Below are positions 1 through 6,831 of a stretch of 8,684 nt of DNA, piece after piece. The stretch lies in assembly GCA_016290715.1 (NCBI GenBank), contig JAEEUY010000217.1, positions 1 to 8,684 of the forward strand, read 5' to 3'. The position numbers and the translations under genes are program-made. Position 1 is the first letter of the stretch. Every line of letters begins with the position of its first letter. The stretch comes from Bacteroidales bacterium. Lineage in GTDB: Bacteria > Bacteroidota > Bacteroidia > Bacteroidales > WCHB1-69. The notes under the pieces were generated by a model, which had not been told where the DNA came from, ran no database searches, and worked only from the letters and a program-made list of their open reading frames with translations.

Positions 1-659
1 AAACGGTTGCCTCATCTTTCAGCACCCCCACCCTTTTTACCATTGCCAACAACTTAAAACAGATGCAGGTGGAAGCCGATGTGGACGAAGCTGACATCGG
101 GCAAGTAAAAGTGGGACAATTAGTTACATTTACCGTTGACGCTTTCCCTGATGACATTTTTACAGGGACCGTAAAACAGATCCGCTTGGAGCCCACCGTC
201 ACTTCCAATGTGGTTACCTATACTGTTATCATTGATGCGCCTAACGAAGAAGAGAAACTTTTCCCCGGAATGACCGCCAGCGTAAGCATCATCACTGAAA
301 AAGAGTCTGGCATCGCCATTCCAATGGAAGCACTTTTCTTCACTTTGAAACCACAAACCGAAGCCATCCTCACCCAAATGGGGTTCACCTTTGAAAGTCT
401 ATACAACACCAACGAAGACAGAACCCAAAGTCTAAAAGATTTGACCAAAAAAACGATTTGGGTTAAGAAGGGCAGCCAATACAAGGAACGCACCATCAGC
501 ATTGGCATCAATGACGGTGCCAAAACATTAGTAACAAGTGGTTTGAACGAGAATGAAGAGGTGGTTATTTCTGAAAAAGACATGAGCGGCTTTGGAAAGC
601 CCAACAACAATTCCTCCAGCCCTTTCATGCCCAAACCACCTAAAGACAAACAAAGATAA
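1..659 (+). CDS. HlyD/MacA-like periplasmic adaptor of an ABC efflux system (3' part, 5' end outside window)
   Basis: The reading frame is open from base 3 and has 218 codons before TAA at 657-659. The true start lies left of the window; the ATG at 63 is internal, because the sequence before it (TVASSFSTPTLFTIANNLK) is typical adaptor sequence. Family members are usually about 400-450 residues, so roughly half is missing, including the membrane anchor or signal and the hairpin. What remains matches the beta-barrel domain (VEADVDEADIGQVKVGQ, then FPGMTASVSI) and the membrane-proximal domain (IPMEALF to EEVVISEKDM). The tail is polar and rich in Asn, Ser, Pro and Lys. Such proteins bridge an inner-membrane transporter to an outer-membrane TolC-like channel. 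The next gene starts 6 nt downstream and encodes the matching ATPase, so MacA type is more likely than an RND-pump adaptor. The substrate cannot be told from sequence. Confidence 0.93.
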   Translation, partial: TVASSFSTPTLFTIANNLKQMQVEADVDEADIGQVKVGQLVTFTVDAFPDDIFTGTVKQIRLEPTVTSNVVTYTVIIDAPNEEEKLFPGMTASVSIITEKESGIAIPMEALFFTLKPQTEAILTQMGFTFESLYNTNEDRTQSLKDLTKKTIWVKKGSQYKERTISIGINDGAKTLVTSGLNENEEVVISEKDMSGFGKPNNNSSSPFMPKPPKDKQR

Positions 660-665
660 GATATT

Positions 666-1421
666 ATGCCCAAAAACGAAATTATCAACATACAGAATCT
701 ATACCGCACCTTCCAAGTGGGCAGCGAAACAGTGAATGCGCTCAATGGCGTTTCATTTAATATTTTTGAAGGGGAGTTTGTGAGTATCATGGGGACCAGT
801 GGATCGGGGAAATCCACCCTGCTCAATATCCTTGGTTGCCTCGACCGGCCCACCTCGGGCGAATACTACATCAATGGGACGGCTGTCAGCGGGTTAAGCA
901 AAAACCAGTTATCCACCATACGCAATCGGAAAATTGGCTTTGTTTTCCAGAACTACAATTTGCTGGCACGCACTTCCGCCATTGACAATGTGCAGCTTCC
1001 GCTTTTATACAATGCGGATATTCCGATGAAAGAGCGGCGCGAGCGAGCCATTGCGGCACTTGAAGCGGTAAGACTTGCAGACAGAATGAATCATGCACCG
1101 AGCCAACTTTCAGGAGGACAGCAACAGCGCGTAGCCATCGCTCGCGCCCTCGTCAACGACCCTGTGATTATTTTAGCCGATGAAGCGACCGGAAACTTGG
1201 ATACCCGAACCTCCTACGAAATCATGACGCTTTTTCAGGAACTGCACGCTAAGGGGAAAACAATTGCTTTTGTAACCCACGAGCCCGACATCGCCACTTT
1301 CACCACCCGTACTATCAAGTTACGCGACGGCAGTATCGTTCTTGACCAAGCAATTGAGCAACAATCGGCAGCAGCTGCCCTTGCACAGTATGAACAAAAT
1401 TTAACACACACTGCTATATGA
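666..1421 (+). CDS. MacB/LolD-type ABC transporter ATP-binding protein
   Basis: This 251-residue protein is a complete ABC nucleotide-binding domain that powers the permease encoded next. All motifs are present: Walker A GTSGSGKST at 43-51, Q-loop glutamine 95 in FVFQNYNLL, signature LSGGQQ at 148-153, Walker B IILADE ending at Glu173, D-loop NLD at 177-179 and the H-loop histidine 205. The sequence resembles the MacB/LolD/FtsE branch, which works on mechanotransmission-type permeases rather than on import channels. The ATG at 666 puts the first beta strand (IINIQNLYRTF) at the normal distance from the N terminus. The last 25 or so residues, rich in Ala and Gln, extend past the core domain. 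Its stop codon overlaps the permease start (ATGA, 1418-1421), so the two are probably translationally coupled. In E. coli MacB these two parts are fused; here they are separate genes. Confidence 0.97.
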   Translation: MPKNEIINIQNLYRTFQVGSETVNALNGVSFNIFEGEFVSIMGTSGSGKSTLLNILGCLDRPTSGEYYINGTAVSGLSKNQLSTIRNRKIGFVFQNYNLLARTSAIDNVQLPLLYNADIPMKERRERAIAALEAVRLADRMNHAPSQLSGGQQQRVAIARALVNDPVIILADEATGNLDTRTSYEIMTLFQELHAKGKTIAFVTHEPDIATFTTRTIKLRDGSIVLDQAIEQQSAAAALAQYEQNLTHTAI

Positions 1422-2638
1422 ACATCATTGACCTCATCAAAATAGCCATCACCGCGCTTCTCCGCAACAAGAGCCGCGCTTTTCTCACCATGTTGGGAAT
1501 TATCATCGGCATTGCCTCGGTTATTGTGATGGTAAGTTTAGGGAAAAGCTCCACTTTAAGCGTACGCACCCAACTCTCCTCCATGGGTTCAAATATGATT
1601 ATGATTATGCCTAGTCGTCAAATGCGCGGCGGTGTCAATATGGGCAACAGTAATGCCAAATCACTTGAAAACAAGGATTATAAATCCATTGCAGAGAACA
1701 CCAAATATGTAGCCCACGTCTCGCCTTCGGTCAGTAGTGCAGCGCAGTTGGTTTACGGTTCCAACAACCATCCGGGAAGTTTGCAGGGAGTGGCTTCCAG
1801 TTACTTGGAAATCCGCAAGTATGAGTTAGAGGACGGCATCATGTTCACCGATGACCAAGTGAAAAAATATGCCAAGGTATGCGTTATCGGGAAAACGATT
1901 GTGGATAATCTTTTCACCAATGGGGAGAATCCTATCGGACAAACCATCCGCTGCGGACAGGTGCCCATGAAGGTCATCGGCGTTTTGAAATCCAAGGGGC
2001 AAAACCAAATGGGACAAGACCAAGATGATATTGTTTTAGCTCCTTACACCACTATACAAAAGCGTTTTTTAGGCATCTCTCATTTCAATATGCTCTTTGC
2101 CTCGGCCACCAGCGAGGAAGAATCAGAGATGGCAGCAACGGAAATCACCTACATTTTACGCAGCAATCATCATATCAAATCTGGCGCAGAAGACGATTTT
2201 GATATTCGTACCCAAGAAGAGCTCTTATCCACCATGAGTTCCATTACCCAGTTGCTAACGATTCTATTAACCGCCATCGCCGCTATTTCACTCATCGTTG
2301 GCGGAATCGGAATTATGAACATTATGTATGTAACCGTTACTGAACGCACACGGGAAATTGGACTAAGAATGGCTATCGGTGCACAAAATAGAGATGTATT
2401 GTACCAATTTTTGTCGGAAAGTGTCATCTTAAGTCTCATTGGAGGAATTATTGGCATTGTTTTCGGCATTATTATTGCCTATATTGCCACTAAATTATTA
2501 AACTGGCCATTTGTCATCAGTCAATCTGCCATTTTTATCTCATTCGGAGTCTGCGCCGCCACCGGTGTCTTTTTCGGTTGGTATCCTGCCCGCAGCGCTG
2601 CCAATTTAGATCCCATCACTGCTTTAAGATATGAATAA
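1418..2638 (+). CDS. MacB-type ABC transporter permease (MacB_PCD + FtsX domains)
   Basis: This 406-residue inner-membrane protein has the four-helix MacB layout. TM1 is at about 21-41, a large periplasmic domain (MacB_PCD type) spans about 45-275, and three C-terminal helices lie near 281-305, 336-358 and 368-388 (FtsX domain). The motif ERTREIGLRMAIGA at 309-322, after TM2, is the typical cytoplasmic coupling segment. The ending PARSAANLDPITALRYE is a hallmark of the family. The start ATG overlaps the ATPase stop by 4 bp, and the opening LLRNKSRAFLTMLGIIIGIASVIVMV is the usual N-terminal form. With the adaptor and ATPase it should form a tripartite exporter for drugs, peptides, lipids or other envelope substrates. 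No outer-membrane channel gene is present; it may lie upstream of the window. The adaptor gene beside it argues against a LolCE lipoprotein-sorting role, but the substrate is unknown. Confidence 0.96.
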   Translation: MNIIDLIKIAITALLRNKSRAFLTMLGIIIGIASVIVMVSLGKSSTLSVRTQLSSMGSNMIMIMPSRQMRGGVNMGNSNAKSLENKDYKSIAENTKYVAHVSPSVSSAAQLVYGSNNHPGSLQGVASSYLEIRKYELEDGIMFTDDQVKKYAKVCVIGKTIVDNLFTNGENPIGQTIRCGQVPMKVIGVLKSKGQNQMGQDQDDIVLAPYTTIQKRFLGISHFNMLFASATSEEESEMAATEITYILRSNHHIKSGAEDDFDIRTQEELLSTMSSITQLLTILLTAIAAISLIVGGIGIMNIMYVTVTERTREIGLRMAIGAQNRDVLYQFLSESVILSLIGGIIGIVFGIIIAYIATKLLNWPFVISQSAIFISFGVCAATGVFFGWYPARSAANLDPITALRYE

Positions 2639-2647
2639 AGTCTGAAA

Positions 2648-2682
2648 AATATTTTAACATTTTTTAACATTTATAAAATATT
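2648..2682. repeat. Tandem 10-bp repeat (2653-2672) inside a 9-bp inverted repeat
   Basis: TTTAACATTT occurs twice head to tail at 2653-2662 and 2663-2672, one helical turn apart. The pair overlaps the left arm of a perfect dyad and fills its loop: AATATTTTA (2648-2656) and TAAAATATT (2674-2682), separated by 17 nt. It starts 10 nt after the permease stop and lies 125 nt before the response-regulator start. Direct repeats with 10-11 bp periodicity are the usual form of OmpR-family binding sites, so an operator is possible. A hairpin at the end of the ABC-transporter mRNA is the alternative, but an A/T-only stem without a GC core would be a weak terminator. The region is so AT-rich that chance is a real competitor. 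Confidence 0.5.
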
Positions 2683-2716
2683 GATTTTCAAATATTTATA
2701 TATATAAAAGAACTTC

Positions 2717-2760
2717 AGCAAAAAAAAATATGCAATAAACAAGCAAAAAAAAAGTTGCAT
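2717..2760. repeat. Two identical AGC-A9 tracts 25 bp apart, with an ATGCAA/TTGCAT inverted pair
   Basis: AGCAAAAAAAAA is present at 2717-2728 and again at 2742-2753. After the first tract comes ATGCAA (2730-2735), and after the second comes its reverse complement TTGCAT (2755-2760). The repeat lies 47-90 nt upstream of the response-regulator start, where promoter and regulator-binding sites are expected. A-tracts bend DNA, and homopolymers of this length can also vary by slippage. No TAnnTTTG element is visible between 2639 and 2806, so the promoter of the regulator is not identified and could be of a weaker or alternative class. The role is unknown. Confidence 0.45.
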
Positions 2761-2806
2761 CTTTTATAATCTTACTACTAGCAAATTTTAACTACATATA
2801 GAGGTA

Positions 2807-3544
2807 ATGAGAGAATTTCGTGGCAAGATTTTGCTTGCTGAAGACAACAAAAATTTAAGAACCATCTTAAAAGATTACTTAACCACTATCCGATTTAACG
2901 TTGATGACTTTAATAACGGACTAACAGCATTACAGAATTTCGCACAATGCAAATATGATATTTGTATATTGGACATTGTGATGCCTGGCATGAATGGGTT
3001 AGAGTTACTGCAGGAAATCCGTAAAAAAGATGAGGAAATTCCCGTTATTTTTTTAACAGTCAGGGGTGACAAAGAAGATAAAATCAAGGCGTTTCAGTTA
3101 GGTTGTGATGATTATATCACGAAGCCTTTCAATATTGAGGAATTGGTATTGCGAATTGAAGCCATTTTACGGCGCACCCGCCGCTCCAAAATACGCAAAA
3201 GCCCAATGTCAGCAACGCCCCAAAAGTTTAATTTAGGGGATTTCGTTTTTGATACAGACACGCATGAACTGATACATCCGTTACAAAGACGTGTTTTAAC
3301 CAAAAAAGAGACCGAATTGCTCCGTATTTTCTGTGAAAACAAGGACAAGCTAATTCCTCGCGAATATATATTGCGTCAAGTATGGGGAACTGATGACTAT
3401 GCAACGAGCCGTAGTATGGATGTTTTCCTAACCAAACTCCGCTCCTATTTCCATATTGGCCAGACAGATAAGGATATAAAACCAGCCATTGAAATCAAAA
3501 ACATCCACGGGACAGGCTTTATCCTAAAGGTAAATCAGCCATAA
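2807..3544 (+). CDS. OmpR-family response regulator (receiver + winged-helix DNA-binding domain), no adjacent kinase
   Basis: This 245-residue protein is a two-domain transcription regulator. The receiver domain (about 6-122) has the acidic pocket Glu12-Asp13, phosphoacceptor Asp56 in CILDIVMPGMNG, the switch threonine 84 (FLTV) and Lys106 in DDYITKPF. The C-terminal winged helix (about 145-242) shows the family pattern LTKKETELL, SRSMDVFLTKLR and IKNIHGTGF. Sequence and size recall the Bacteroides/Porphyromonas RprY group, but orthology is not shown. The ATG at 2807 places KILLAEDN at the normal position; a purine-rich GAGG at 2801-2804 lies only 2 nt before it, closer than a standard ribosome-binding site. 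There is no histidine kinase gene on either side, so the partner must be elsewhere or absent. The gene follows the efflux operon in the same direction after a 168-nt gap and converges with the next gene. Targets cannot be read from this sequence; control of itself or the efflux operon is conjecture. Confidence 0.96.
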   Translation: MREFRGKILLAEDNKNLRTILKDYLTTIRFNVDDFNNGLTALQNFAQCKYDICILDIVMPGMNGLELLQEIRKKDEEIPVIFLTVRGDKEDKIKAFQLGCDDYITKPFNIEELVLRIEAILRRTRRSKIRKSPMSATPQKFNLGDFVFDTDTHELIHPLQRRVLTKKETELLRIFCENKDKLIPREYILRQVWGTDDYATSRSMDVFLTKLRSYFHIGQTDKDIKPAIEIKNIHGTGFILKVNQP

Positions 3545-3561
3545 TTGATTTTTTTCTATCG

Positions 3562-3575
3562 CTGTTCCAAAACAG
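3562..3575. other. Small hairpin in the convergent gap (weak terminator candidate)
   Basis: The 37-nt gap between the two converging stop codons contains CTGTT-CCAA-AACAG, a perfect 5-bp stem with a 4-nt loop. There is a T-run at 3549-3555, but it precedes the stem on the plus strand. On the minus strand the stem is followed, after a few bases, by an A-run rather than a U-run. Neither strand therefore shows a standard intrinsic terminator. It may only mark where the two transcripts meet. Confidence 0.25.
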
Positions 3576-3581
3576 GATGAT

Positions 3582-5264
3582 TTATAACTGGAATTCCTCC
3601 TCCAAGTCCCAATTCCCTCTCACAAAAATCTGTTTCGGGAAATAGAAAACCCTTTCCGGAAGCCGGCTCTTTCGGTAATCGCCGGGAGTCCACTCGCCGT
3701 CGCCATTGCTATCTTCAATAACTTTTATTTTATATTTTCCTTCTGGAAGATTTTCATATACAATCACCTGCGAAGTATGAATTGCCTTTTCCATCAATAC
3801 TTCCCCTTTTTCTCCCAACAATTGGGTGATGTATGATGGTGATTCCGCTGGTAATTTATAACTCAAGTGCAAAGACCCGTAATTTTTTTCTGTTTTGGCT
3901 GTAAAATTCACTTTAATCGAATCGTTCACCAAATTGTTATATCCTTCAAAAACAGAATCACGAATAAAAAGGTTATATGAAACTTTTTCTTCCCATTTCA
4001 TAGGAATCACCACCTGATTCACAAAGGTATCAGGCACACTTAAACGAAGGTAAGACGTGTCGTTTCCCGATTGTCTTCTGATACTGACAACTTGCACTTC
4101 GAAGGAATCGACAGGATGGATTGGATAGGAAAATTTCAATACCAGTGGCTTATATAATTCCCCTTGGTTGAGTGGAGTAACTGACAAAAAGTTTTTGTTT
4201 TCACGCTTGCCGCGAGTACGCACATTCCTTTTCTGAAAAGGTGTCAGTTTCAATGTATCACAACATTTTCCGTTAGCAGCCACCTCCACGGTGACGGTAT
4301 CGGCGGGAATTTGTTTGAAATATAAAGTAAGCGTGTCGTTGCCGATTATGGGGAAAAAAGAGACAGTGTCTTCTGACAACACGTTGATGTGTGGATCTGA
4401 AATTTTATTCTTGTAGAACAACTCATACTTTCCTGCCTCCTTATTTTGCATTTTAACATAAGATTGCATCGTATCAGCTTCTTCAAACATCCTTAAAACA
4501 CATTCAGAATCAAATTGTTGCACTCGCGAAGAGACCGTTTCAGCGCGGGTGGAATCCGTAATTGTGTCTGTTCGGGGCATGGGAATAGCCGCCACCGTTT
4601 GCGGGAAGAAAGCAACAGATTCATTCGGCTGATCAAAGAGCATATTGTTATTCACATCTTTTAATGCAAACAGTTTGTATTGTCCTGAGGGGATGTTGTT
4701 AATGCTGAAATTGCCGTCTTTTTGCGATTTGGTAACAAAATCAGGGCGGGTGGTACAAGGCAATGAATCCACATTATTTATATAAGCCAAAATGTAACAA
4801 TTATCGACAGCACTGGCGGTAACCGCATCCACCACCTTCCCTTTCAGCATAAAAGAATCGACATAACTGCCTGTTGAAAACGAATAATTATAGATAGGAA
4901 TGGGGTTCCCTTCGGTGAAATCCTTAATGCAATTAGCGAAAGCGAAACTATAGGTTTGATTAGGCCTCAATGTATCGCTAAACTTGACGGTCAGCGTTTT
5001 TCCTGAAAGCGAATACGTCGGTTGGGAAGACAAGGGCGGCGAAATCAGCACATTTTCCGTCGTGTTTTGAAGCACCACAAACTCATCAAACGTGATTTTG
5101 AAGCCATGGCCTGTAAAAAACACACTGTTATTGGCAGGGACTTCCTTGACAATGGTTGGCGGTGTCATATCTTTCGGACCGCCAACGGGAGCGACAATAC
5201 GCGCACAACCTGCTGTCAATACAAGCAAAACAAGCCACAAAAGAGTGTTAACATCTCGTCGCAT
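3582..5264 (-). CDS. Ig-like domain (Big_5 type) lipoprotein of the cell envelope
   Basis: This 560-residue predicted lipoprotein begins with a signal peptide ending in the lipobox LTAGC (lipidated Cys20). No acidic residues follow the Cys closely (CARIVAPVGG), so the Bacteroidetes surface-export signal seems absent and a periplasm-facing anchor is more likely. Residues about 34-131 resemble the bacterial Ig-like Big_5 domain (TPPTIVKEVPANNS, ITFDEFVVL, LRPNQTYSFAF). Residues about 140-220 look like a carboxypeptidase-regulatory or DUF2141-like beta sandwich with FALKDVNNNMLFD. The C-terminal 95 residues contain another such fold with the acidic loop DSNGDGEWTPGDY at 518-530. No enzyme active site is recognised. 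The start lies 5 nt after the transglycosylase stop, and it is the last gene of the leftward operon. It may be a structural or scaffold partner of that enzyme, but this is inferred from position alone. Confidence 0.88.
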   Translation of the reverse strand: MRRDVNTLLWLVLLVLTAGCARIVAPVGGPKDMTPPTIVKEVPANNSVFFTGHGFKITFDEFVVLQNTTENVLISPPLSSQPTYSLSGKTLTVKFSDTLRPNQTYSFAFANCIKDFTEGNPIPIYNYSFSTGSYVDSFMLKGKVVDAVTASAVDNCYILAYINNVDSLPCTTRPDFVTKSQKDGNFSINNIPSGQYKLFALKDVNNNMLFDQPNESVAFFPQTVAAIPMPRTDTITDSTRAETVSSRVQQFDSECVLRMFEEADTMQSYVKMQNKEAGKYELFYKNKISDPHINVLSEDTVSFFPIIGNDTLTLYFKQIPADTVTVEVAANGKCCDTLKLTPFQKRNVRTRGKRENKNFLSVTPLNQGELYKPLVLKFSYPIHPVDSFEVQVVSIRRQSGNDTSYLRLSVPDTFVNQVVIPMKWEEKVSYNLFIRDSVFEGYNNLVNDSIKVNFTAKTEKNYGSLHLSYKLPAESPSYITQLLGEKGEVLMEKAIHTSQVIVYENLPEGKYKIKVIEDSNGDGEWTPGDYRKSRLPERVFYFPKQIFVRGNWDLEEEFQL

Positions 5265-5269
5265 AAAAA

Positions 5270-6829
5270 TTATCTCGGAATTTTTAATTTTTGCCCTACT
5301 TTCAAACTGTTGACGTTGGTAAGGTGATTGATTTGTGCAATTTTTTGTACCGTAGTGTGATATTTTGTAGCAATTTGGTACAATGTTTCCCCTTTGGCTA
5401 CCGTGTGAATTGTATAGGCCGCCTCCGTTTCTGTTGACGTAGCCGGCTTCGTTACCTGAGAACTGTTATCGGTATTGGTGTCCTTGTTTTCATCGGCTTT
5501 GTCGGCAGCGGGTTGGCTACTCGCAGGAGGTTGCGTATAAGTGTAACCCACCAACAATTTTTGCCCTGTTTTGATATAGTTGCTTTTAAGCTTGTTCATT
5601 TTTTTGAGTTCCTCCAAAGAAAGTCCGTATTTATTGGCGATTTTGGATAGGTTTTCACCGCTACGAACCGTATGATACTTTTTCTTCGTGGTAGAGTTAT
5701 CCCCCACCGTTTTTCCGGTAAAAGCATTCACATACATTTGCAATGGAGCAAAATAAGTATCATATTCATATTTATAAATTGAGTCTTGCATCGCAATGAA
5801 GCGCAAGACATCGTTGCTTCTCAACTTTAACGGGTATGGTTCATCAAAAGCGGGAATAACGGAACGTTTGTATTGGGGATTAAGGGTTTTGATTTCCTCC
5901 AAAGGAATATCTAAAACATGGGCAATCTGTTCAAAATGGACCTCTTTTTTTACCATCACGGTATCCACATTGGATGGGATAGTAATCTTAGCAGGAGTAA
6001 TCCCATGAATGGAGTGATATTTCATCATATAGTACGCGCCGATGTAGGCGGGGAAATAGTTTTGCGTTTCTCTTGGCAGATATTGACGGATTTCCCAGAA
6101 GTTTTGTTTTCCGCCTGAACGGTAGATGGCTTTCCGCACATTTCCTGCGCCACAATTATAAGCGGAAATAGCCAATCCCCAATCATTGAACATGTTATAC
6201 AGGTCGCGGAGGTGGCGGGCGGCGGCATCGGTTGCCTTCACCGGATCACGACGGTCGTCAATAAAACTATTCACTTCCAAACCGTACATTTTCCCTGTGG
6301 TGTACATAAACTGCCAGATGCCCGTAGCTCCGGCAGGAGATACCGCAAACGGATTCAGGGATGACTCAATAATCGTGATATATACCAACTCTTCCGGAAC
6401 ACCATATTTGTCGAAAATCTCAATCATCCAAGGATAATAATATTGGGCTAATCCCAACAAGGCGGAAGAGGAACGCTTTCTGTTATTCGCATACAAATTG
6501 ATATAGTTCTTTACTGTTGCATTGTAGCCCAACTGTACTACCGACGGGATTTTGCTAAGGCGCTGGCGGTAGATGGAATCCATATTCCCATCATCCACTA
6601 TGGTTTCATCCGACAGTTTGGAAAGGACACTACGCGAATTGGCAACCTCCCGCTTTACATACCACAATTCCAACATTTTATTCATATCTGAATTCAAGAG
6701 TTCTTTATACTGGGTCATCCCAATATCTTCAACTTCCTTATTCGTTGAAGCAGAGTCTGCCTGTCCTTTCAAAACGGATATGCTCCCACTGATGAATATA
6801 ATGATCAAAAATATAGTTAGTCTTCTCAT
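5270..6829 (-). CDS. mltD: Membrane-bound lytic murein transglycosylase D-like, SLT domain plus LysM repeats
   Basis: This enzyme should cut the beta-1,4 bond between MurNAc and GlcNAc in peptidoglycan, forming 1,6-anhydroMurNAc ends. The protein of 519 residues has a signal peptide (MRRLTIFLIIIFISGSISVL), likely cleaved near LKG-Q23. No lipobox is seen, unlike E. coli MltD. The SLT domain (about 128-245) carries catalytic Glu155 in IIESSLNP, then GATGIWQFM at 167-175 and AYNCGAGNV at 223-231. Residues about 295-340 look like a degenerate LysM. Two clear LysM domains follow at about 384-428 and 473-518, joined by a Ser/Thr/Asp-rich linker. I chose the ATG at 6829 rather than 6859, because it begins a proper signal peptide and sits 2 nt after the stop of the MORN gene (TGATTATG). 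The earlier ATG would overlap that gene and add a charged lead. It is the middle gene of a tight operon. Confidence 0.95.
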   Translation of the reverse strand: MRRLTIFLIIIFISGSISVLKGQADSASTNKEVEDIGMTQYKELLNSDMNKMLELWYVKREVANSRSVLSKLSDETIVDDGNMDSIYRQRLSKIPSVVQLGYNATVKNYINLYANNRKRSSSALLGLAQYYYPWMIEIFDKYGVPEELVYITIIESSLNPFAVSPAGATGIWQFMYTTGKMYGLEVNSFIDDRRDPVKATDAAARHLRDLYNMFNDWGLAISAYNCGAGNVRKAIYRSGGKQNFWEIRQYLPRETQNYFPAYIGAYYMMKYHSIHGITPAKITIPSNVDTVMVKKEVHFEQIAHVLDIPLEEIKTLNPQYKRSVIPAFDEPYPLKLRSNDVLRFIAMQDSIYKYEYDTYFAPLQMYVNAFTGKTVGDNSTTKKKYHTVRSGENLSKIANKYGLSLEELKKMNKLKSNYIKTGQKLLVGYTYTQPPASSQPAADKADENKDTNTDNSSQVTKPATSTETEAAYTIHTVAKGETLYQIATKYHTTVQKIAQINHLTNVNSLKVGQKLKIPR

Positions 6830-6831
6830 AA

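Noticed and set aside
218..853. A 211-codon open frame on the minus strand across the adaptor and ATPase genes
   Set aside because: It lies antisense to two clearly conserved coding genes, crosses their junction, and its translation shows no recognisable domain.
2639..2806. A standard GC-rich intrinsic terminator after the permease gene
   Set aside because: The only dyad is made entirely of A and T and lacks a stable stem, so a terminator call is not supported.
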